Assembly (NCBI RefSeq): GCF_003149045.1
Contig: NZ_QGDU01000023.1
Span: forward strand, 1 to 56,491
DNA length: 56,491 nt
Direction of reading: 5' to 3'
DNA from: Fibrobacter sp. UWR4
Lineage (GTDB): Bacteria > Fibrobacterota > Fibrobacteria > Fibrobacterales > Fibrobacteraceae
The notes beneath the pieces are model-generated. The model made no database searches and was not told where the DNA came from. It saw only the letters and a list, made by a program, of their open reading frames with translations. This document shows positions 51,378-56,491 of this stretch, piece by piece. A program made the translations under genes and the position numbers. Every line of letters starts with the position of its first letter. The stretch's first letter is position 1.

Positions 51378-52709
51378 ATGTTCCATTCCGATTTGCTCAC
51401 TTCCGCCTCCGTACAGGATTTCATCCAGAGTGCCATCAAGAAGAAGATGGATGCCTTGCAGATATCCACCGCGCTGAACAAGGCCGGTTACAACAATGAG
51501 GACCGAGCCTCCATTATGGACTACATGGCCCTGGTTCCAAAATTTCGTGAAAAATTCTGGGGAGAGGCGGGCAAGAAAATCGACAAATTTTTATTGTGCG
51601 ACAGATTAGCTCTTGAACAAAGTACAGCCCAGGATATCGGGCGTTACAAGGCAAGCCTTTGGGACGCAGGCTTACAAGCCCTCGTAATGGAAGAAAAAAA
51701 TCCCGTTGTTCACGACTTGTGCTGCGGGATGGGCGGCGACAGCTATTTTATTCCCAGTGCGTTTTCTGTCGTAGGCGTAGACCTTGATGAAGACCGTCAA
51801 GCCATGTACCGCCATAACATTCAGGTCATGCGCGGCACCGCAGGCGAAACCCTCCTGGACGACGTCAGGGAAGTCGCCCGCAAAAACGGAACATCGGACA
51901 CCGCAGATATTTGCGTCGCAGATTTTTTCACCATTGATCCTGCCCGTCGTGCTGTCGAAGGGGAAAACCAGCGAGATCTTCGCAATTTGACGCCCACCTT
52001 CGAGGAAGTTCTGGAGATTTCCAAGCACTACAAGGGCGGCATGGCGAAGCTTCCCCCCGGCTACCCCACCGACGAAATTCCTCAGGACGCGGAACTGGTC
52101 TACCTGGGAAGTCACTCCGATTGCCGCGAATTGCTGGTCCTGTTCGGCAAGTTGGCCGTCCATCCCGGAAAAGTCCGTGCCATCATGGTTGACAAGAACG
52201 GGAACGAAATCGCCCAATGGAATGGCCTACTCAGCGAAATCCAGGCGGCCTCCAACAAGGATGCAGAACATGACTTGCCCGGCTGTGAACGCAGCTTCCG
52301 CAACGCCACCAGCGAAAGCGATTTGCCCGTAGGTGAGGTGGCGGAGTATCTTGCGGAACCTACCGCACTTTTGATTCGCAGCCACCTGTTTGGAAACGTG
52401 GCTGTGGCAGCGGCTCCTGACGCACACCTGATTTCCGAAGGCATCGCCTATGTGACTAGCGGAAGCCCGCTGCCCTCGCCCGCTTTTGCGAACTTCAGGA
52501 TTCTTGACAAGTGCGAGATAGCCACCAGCGCCGTACGCGACATGCTGAAACGTCATAACGTGGGAAAACTCACCATGAAGCTACGCGGTGTGAAGCTGGA
52601 TCCCGACGAAGAAATCAAGCGTTTAAAGCCCAAGGGCAAGGATTCCGCCATTCTTTTCTATACCCGATTCAAGGGCGAAAAGATTGCAATTCTCGCCAAC
52701 CGCCTTTAA
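51378..52709 (+). CDS. SAM-dependent methyltransferase with THUMP-like C-terminal domain
   Basis: A 443-residue protein. HDLCCGMGGDSYFIP (about 112-126) is a SAM-binding motif and VVGVDLDEDRQAMYRHN follows. ADFFTIDPARRAVEGENQRD matches the DPARR element of the family, and the C-terminal quarter (KRHNVGKLTMKLRGVKLDPD, LKPKGKDSAILFYTR) matches the THUMP-like domain. Substrate is unknown; RNA is likely given the fold. It diverges from the GH53 gene. Confidence 0.8.
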   Translation: MFHSDLLTSASVQDFIQSAIKKKMDALQISTALNKAGYNNEDRASIMDYMALVPKFREKFWGEAGKKIDKFLLCDRLALEQSTAQDIGRYKASLWDAGLQALVMEEKNPVVHDLCCGMGGDSYFIPSAFSVVGVDLDEDRQAMYRHNIQVMRGTAGETLLDDVREVARKNGTSDTADICVADFFTIDPARRAVEGENQRDLRNLTPTFEEVLEISKHYKGGMAKLPPGYPTDEIPQDAELVYLGSHSDCRELLVLFGKLAVHPGKVRAIMVDKNGNEIAQWNGLLSEIQAASNKDAEHDLPGCERSFRNATSESDLPVGEVAEYLAEPTALLIRSHLFGNVAVAAAPDAHLISEGIAYVTSGSPLPSPAFANFRILDKCEIATSAVRDMLKRHNVGKLTMKLRGVKLDPDEEIKRLKPKGKDSAILFYTRFKGEKIAILANRL

Positions 52710-52737
52710 AGAGATTTTAGGCAAATCCATCATTTTT

Positions 52738-52926
52738 ACCTATAAATTGCGATTCAGGCTTCTTTTTATGGGTAAAAAATTAATTTATCCGTAGTAAAAA
52801 CGGGTAAAAATCCAACATTTAACAACCCGAAGGTGCCAAAAAAAGGCTGATCCCCCCCACAAAATTACATACAAAATAAAACAATTACCTATAAATACGG
52901 GTTTATCTCTCGATTTATAGGTAAAA
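52738..52926. repeat. TTACCTATAAAT inverted repeat block
   Basis: Two imperfect inverted repeats lie close together: TTACCTATAAAT with ATTTATAGGTAA (about 52886-52925, perfect 12-bp arms) and TTTTTACCTATAAATTGCGA with TTTTTATGGGTAAAAA (about 52734-52783). The same motif occurs again near 56268. It may be a binding site or a short dispersed repeat. Confidence 0.65.
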
Positions 52927-52995
52927 AGCACTTTTTAAACGCCATACAGCTTAAACTCACCCGCCAAGCATTGCCGTTGTATTTATCTTTTAGAC

Positions 52996-53616
52996 ATGTT
53001 TAAAAGATGTTCTCTACTAGCAATCGTAACCTCCATTCTATTGGCCTGCGGCGATTCTTCCAGCGGTCCCGTTAACGAGGAACAGCCCGCCAGCTCTGCC
53101 AAAGCATCCTCTTCCAGCGAAGCTACCGCCAATAGTTCCAGCAGCATTGGGGACGTTTCCTCCAGCAGCACCAACGCTTCAGCAGAAAGCGGTAGCTGGC
53201 GCGAGCATTGCCTGGACGTCATCAACAAATACCGAGCTACAGAAGACCTGAAGGCACTTACTTTAGCACCCGAAGCAAAACAGACTTGTACAGACGATCA
53301 AGCAGCCGCCGATTTGAAGTCCAACAAGGCTCACGGGCATTTTGGAGACTGCGGCGAATTCGCACAGAATTCCGGCCCTAACATTTCCCTCTCCTGGAAA
53401 GGTTCAGAAGTTGAAATTGTAGACTACTATCTAAAAATGATGTGGGATGAAAAAGAACTCATCGAAAGTGGCAAAAGGGATCCCGAAAAGAAGGAAGACT
53501 ATTCCTACATAGGCCACTACCTGAACATGAGTAACACGAAGTACAGTACTGTAGCCTGTGGAATCGCAAAGTCCTCTGATGGCAAAACCGGCTGGCTGAA
53601 CATCAACTTCTTCTAA
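52996..53616 (+). CDS. CAP/SCP-domain lipoprotein
   Basis: A 206-residue lipoprotein: lipobox ILLAC, a Ser-rich linker to about residue 65, then a CAP-superfamily domain. Typical parts are LDVINKYRATEDLKALTLAP, KAHGHFGDCGEFAQN and YIGHYLNMSNTKYSTVACG. CAP proteins are secreted and often bind ligands or act as proteases, but the role in bacteria is usually unknown. ung follows 26 bases downstream. Confidence 0.78.
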   Translation: MFKRCSLLAIVTSILLACGDSSSGPVNEEQPASSAKASSSSEATANSSSSIGDVSSSSTNASAESGSWREHCLDVINKYRATEDLKALTLAPEAKQTCTDDQAAADLKSNKAHGHFGDCGEFAQNSGPNISLSWKGSEVEIVDYYLKMMWDEKELIESGKRDPEKKEDYSYIGHYLNMSNTKYSTVACGIAKSSDGKTGWLNINFF

Positions 53617-53642
53617 TCGCAAAAGTCTACTTGGAGAACCCC

Positions 53643-54320
53643 ATGTCCGTAAAACTTGAAGAATCCTGGTTGGACCTGCTCAATGACCAGTTCGAACAAC
53701 CCTACTTTAAGCAGATCAAGGAAACACTTGTAAAGGAAAAAGCCGCAGGACAGATCATCTACCCTCCAGGATCCAAGATTTTTGCAGCTTTGGATTTCTG
53801 CCCGGTGGAAAAAGTAAAGGCGGTCATTATCGGACAGGACCCTTACCACAATCCGGGACAAGCCCACGGTCTTTGCTTTTCCGTCCCCATGGGAATTGAG
53901 CCGCCGCCATCCCTCATCAACATCTTCAAGGAACTGCACGACGACTTAGGCATCGACCCTCCCCCTCACGGCAACCTGGAATCTTGGGCCCAACAGGGAA
54001 TTTTACTGCTGAACGCATCCCTGACGGTTCGAGCCCACCAGGCCGCCAGTCATGCAGGAATCGGTTGGCAGCAATTTACGGATACCATTATCCAAAGGCT
54101 TTCACAAACCCGGGAAAACCTGGTTTTCCTCCTGTGGGGCAGCTTTGCCATAAAAAAACAGGAACTTGTAGCCCCAAATCGAGGTCATCTTATTCTTACA
54201 GCACCTCATCCTAGCCCACTTTCCGCATACCGTGGTTTCTTTGGCTGTAAACACTTCAGCAAGGCAAATACCTACCTTCAAAGTAAGGGTCTCGAGCCTA
54301 TTGACTGGAGTATCCGCTAA
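53643..54320 (+). CDS. ung: Uracil-DNA glycosylase
   Basis: A 225-residue family 1 UDG that removes uracil from DNA. The water-activating loop GQDPYHNPGQAHGLCFSVP and the leucine/His loop HPSPLSAYRGFFGCKHF are intact. Start at 53643 is preferred over TTG 53631; TTGGAG lies seven bases before it. Confidence 0.96.
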   Translation: MSVKLEESWLDLLNDQFEQPYFKQIKETLVKEKAAGQIIYPPGSKIFAALDFCPVEKVKAVIIGQDPYHNPGQAHGLCFSVPMGIEPPPSLINIFKELHDDLGIDPPPHGNLESWAQQGILLLNASLTVRAHQAASHAGIGWQQFTDTIIQRLSQTRENLVFLLWGSFAIKKQELVAPNRGHLILTAPHPSPLSAYRGFFGCKHFSKANTYLQSKGLEPIDWSIR

Positions 54321-54344
54321 GCGATTTTTTCTATATTTGGACTC

Positions 54345-54668
54345 ATGAATCGAAAGAATACATTTGCACGTCTCGTGCTTTTTATTGTCCTGGGTTTGAT
54401 TATCGGCGGAGTCCTGGGCGAATGCCTCGGTGTGCTGTTCGGTCAGCTCGGTGAATTGATGAATGCGGGTGGTTACAACAACATTGTTCATAACGTATTT
54501 GTGTCCGCCCTGAATTTCAACATCGGTTTCCCCGACAAGCCGGAACCTGTGGTTCTTGACTTGTACATGATCAAGTTGGCCCTTGGTGTTGGTTTCAAGA
54601 TTAACTTCGCCAGCATCATTGGTATGGTTGTCGGCATCTACATTATGAAATGGTCCGGAGAAAGGTAA
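54345..54668 (+). CDS. DUF4321-like small membrane protein
   Basis: A 107-residue protein with an N-terminal hydrophobic helix (RLVLFIVLGLIIGGVLGECL) and a C-terminal one (INFASIIGMVVGIYIMKW). The fold matches the DUF4321 layout. Its stop overlaps the gatA start by one base, so it is probably co-transcribed with gatA. Confidence 0.65.
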   Translation: MNRKNTFARLVLFIVLGLIIGGVLGECLGVLFGQLGELMNAGGYNNIVHNVFVSALNFNIGFPDKPEPVVLDLYMIKLALGVGFKINFASIIGMVVGIYIMKWSGER

Positions 54669-56086
54669 TGATTACTATTGATGAACTGCAAGCTCAACTG
54701 GCAAGCGGCGCCACCACTTCTGTGAAGCTCACGGAAGATGCCCTCGCAAAGGTTGAAGCAACCAAGAATTTGAACGCATATATTTCCGTTCTCAATGAAC
54801 GCGCCCTTGCAAAGGCCGCTGAATCCGACAAGCGTCGTGCAGAAGGCAAGACTCTGGGTGCCCTGGACGGCATTCCTGTCGCTATCAAGGACAATATGTG
54901 CCTTGAAGGTACTCGTACTACCGCAGCCTCCAAGATTCTGGAAAACTTTGTGGCTCCCTACACCGCTACCGCTGTTGAAAAGTTGGAAGCAGCAGGAGCC
55001 ATCATCATCGGCAAGACCAACATGGATGAATTCGCCATGGGTTCTTCCAATGAAACCTCTTACTTTGGCCCTGTCAAGAATCCTCTGGACGAATCCCGCG
55101 TGCCAGGCGGTTCCTCCGGCGGTTCCGCAGTTGCAGTTGCCAGCGGCACTGTGGCCTGCGCACTTGGTTCCGACACTGGTGGATCTATCCGTCAGCCCGC
55201 AGCCTGCACTGGCGTTGTGGGTCTGAAGCCCACCTATGGCCGCGTATCCCGTTATGGTTTGCTGGCTTATGCAAGCTCTCTGGACCAGATTGGTCCCTTC
55301 GGTTCTACCGTTAAGGATGCCGCCCTCCTGATGAATGCAATCGTTGGCGTCGACGCTCACGATAACACCACCAGCACCCGCCCTGCCGAAGACTTTACCG
55401 CAAAGCTAGACGCAGGCGTAAAGGGCAAGGTCATCGGTGTTCCCAAGGAATACTTCGCCGAAGGTCTGGACCCGGAATGTAAGGCAGCTATCGAAGCCAT
55501 GCTGAAGAAGCTTGAAGCCGAAGGTGCTACCATCAAGGAAGTGAGCCTCCCCAATATCGGTTACGCCGTTTCCAGCTACTACATCATCGCCACTGCAGAA
55601 GCAAGCTCCAACTTGAGCCGCTACGATGGCGTTCGTTACGGCTACCGCAGCAAGGATGCCCGCAAACTTATCGACCTGTACTCCATGAGCCGCAGCGAAG
55701 CCTTCGGTAAGGAAGTCCAGCGCCGTATTCTCCTGGGCAGCTACGTTCTCTCTGCAGGCTTCTATGATGCTTACTACGTTCAGGCACAGAAGGTTCGTCG
55801 CCTCATTACCGACGACTTCAACAAGGCCTTCGAAGAATGCGACGTAATCGCCAGCCCCACCATGCCGGGCCTTCCGCTGAAGTGCGGCATGAACGAAAGC
55901 GATCCTATGGCAGTTTACCTGAGCGACATCTACACCGTTAGCTTGAACCTGGCCGGTCTCCCCGGCGTTAGCGTTCCTTGCGGTAAGGCCGGCGGCCTCC
56001 CCGTTGGTCTGCAGTGGATCGGCAAGCCCTTCCAGGAAGCCGACCTGCTCAGCGTCGCTGCAGCTACTGAACGTTTAAACAAGTAG
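54668..56086 (+). CDS. gatA: Glutamyl-tRNA(Gln) amidotransferase subunit A
   Basis: A 472-residue amidase of the GatCAB complex, which converts Glu-tRNA(Gln) to Gln-tRNA(Gln). The amidase triad is K74 (VAIKDN), S149 (PGGSSGGSAVAV) and nucleophile S173 (DTGGSIRQPAA). The start ATG overlaps the upstream stop. gatB and gatC are not in this window. A terminator lies about 120 bases downstream. Confidence 0.95.
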   Translation: MITIDELQAQLASGATTSVKLTEDALAKVEATKNLNAYISVLNERALAKAAESDKRRAEGKTLGALDGIPVAIKDNMCLEGTRTTAASKILENFVAPYTATAVEKLEAAGAIIIGKTNMDEFAMGSSNETSYFGPVKNPLDESRVPGGSSGGSAVAVASGTVACALGSDTGGSIRQPAACTGVVGLKPTYGRVSRYGLLAYASSLDQIGPFGSTVKDAALLMNAIVGVDAHDNTTSTRPAEDFTAKLDAGVKGKVIGVPKEYFAEGLDPECKAAIEAMLKKLEAEGATIKEVSLPNIGYAVSSYYIIATAEASSNLSRYDGVRYGYRSKDARKLIDLYSMSRSEAFGKEVQRRILLGSYVLSAGFYDAYYVQAQKVRRLITDDFNKAFEECDVIASPTMPGLPLKCGMNESDPMAVYLSDIYTVSLNLAGLPGVSVPCGKAGGLPVGLQWIGKPFQEADLLSVAAATERLNK

Positions 56087-56095
56087 CAAGCGAGT

Positions 56096-56173
56096 GTCGC
56101 ACAAGACACAGGTTGCGAGTTGCCGCAAGACGCGGGTCACCTCTGGTTAGTCGCAAGATAGCATAGGTTCGCC
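56096..56173. repeat. Three degenerate copies of a CGCAAGA-type sequence
   Basis: GTCGCACAAGACACAGG (56096), GCCGCAAGACGCGGGT (about 56122) and GTCGCAAGATAGCATAGGT (about 56150) are spaced by some 26-28 bases. Meaning is unknown; it may be a decayed repeat. Confidence 0.4.
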
Positions 56174-56207
56174 ACCCCCTCAAAACGGCATACATAGTTT
56201 ATTAGAT

Positions 56208-56241
56208 AAGGATTCGCCCTTTCGGGGGCGGATCCTTTTTA
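56208..56241 (+). terminator. Terminator downstream of gatA
   Basis: AAGGATTCGCCC-TTTC-GGGGGCGGATCCTT followed by T. Confidence 0.8.
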
Positions 56242-56261
56242 TTTAGAGAATTGTGTCCGCT

Positions 56262-56314
56262 AACGGAAATTACCTATAAATCAAACATTACAACGCGATT
56301 TATGGGTAATTTTT
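56262..56314. repeat. TTACCTATAAAT-type inverted repeat
   Basis: ATTACCTATAAATC and GATTTATGGGTAAT are separated by about 14 bases and followed by T. It matches the motif found at 52738-52926. The rest of 56315-56396 is AT-rich and holds no gene. Confidence 0.65.
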
Positions 56315-56396
56315 TAAACAAACTAACAATAAAATAGAATAGTAAGCAGACCAATCTCCATTTTGTACCCATAAGTCAACTTTATAGTTTTTTTTA

Positions 56397-56491
56397 GAGG
56401 CATCATCAACATGTGTGGAAGCATTTAGGCAGCCTTGCTAGATGATTCTCTCGATTCCGATTCCCATTCGTAGGCTATCTTTACATCTACA
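56397..56491. repeat. 95-bp terminal inverted repeat, right copy
   Basis: Exact reverse complement of 1-95. The encoded C-terminus reads on the minus strand here. Confidence 0.9.
56425..56490 (-). CDS. 3' end of the same repeated gene (partial)
   Basis: Identical to 2-67: an open frame from outside the window ending with a TAA at 56425-56427. The parent gene therefore occurs in at least two copies in this genome. Confidence 0.35.
   Translation of the reverse strand, partial: VDVKIAYEWESESRESSSKAA

Overview
The window looks like a contig from a Fibrobacter-type bacterium (Fibrobacterota, fibre-degrading gut lineage). Supporting signs are secreted lipoproteins with poly-serine linkers after the lipobox, a TIGR02147-family protein (a family known mainly from Fibrobacter), GH26 and GH53 glycoside hydrolases built as lipoproteins, a PorU-like type IX secretion sortase, and a large OmpA protein with thrombospondin type-3 repeats. 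No organism name can be proven from the sequence alone. Both window ends carry the same 95-bp sequence in inverted orientation, so the contig probably stops in two copies of one repeated gene or insertion element.

Layout. 1-932: repeat end, then a DUF3791/DUF3990/DUF3791 module whose first gene is cut by the repeat. 1036-1724: a 6-pyruvoyl-tetrahydropterin-synthase-like enzyme with a fused zinc ribbon. 1831-7331: two tandem GH26 mannanase-like lipoproteins and a convergent hybrid histidine kinase with two solute-binding domains. 7597-11223: a lipoprotein / TIGR02147 / lipoprotein / frameshifted lipoprotein cluster. 11328-13158: glnK-amt operon behind a consensus sigma-54 promoter; the PII protein lacks the uridylylated tyrosine. 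13496-20209: a four-gene operon around the PorU-like sortase. 20228-22479: a release-factor-like protein, a lamin-tail lipoprotein and an array of palindromic repeats. 22480-28908: receiver-like protein, typA, thiD, a MgtC/DUF4010 membrane protein and a GGDEF protein; the last lies in an operon with folA, thyA and a small protein (28908-30498). 30566-33529: OmpA/TSP3 protein. 33736-37089: radC, ilvB-ilvN. 37919-43267: a MetX-MetW fusion, YicC, a candidate small RNA, an iron alcohol dehydrogenase and an SDR protein.

43349-44977 is the most unusual part: three tandem tmRNA (ssrA) units. The first is intact. The second and third have identical tag sequences and near-identical bodies, but a 96-nt hairpin-rich segment interrupts each near the 5' end, between GGTTT and CGAC. 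Two more elements that begin with the same GGGGTGCT motif lie just upstream.

45027-49423: an operon of a sigma-factor-like protein, chorismate mutase, prephenate dehydrogenase, a divergent EPSP-synthase-like protein and NAD kinase. 49807-56086: GH53 galactanase lipoprotein, a THUMP-like methyltransferase, a CAP-domain lipoprotein, ung, DUF4321 and gatA.

Together the genes combine housekeeping functions (translation rescue, amino-acid and folate synthesis, nitrogen control) with surface functions typical of a polysaccharide degrader (mannan and galactan hydrolases, type IX secretion, adhesion-type OmpA). No tRNA, rRNA or CRISPR array was found.
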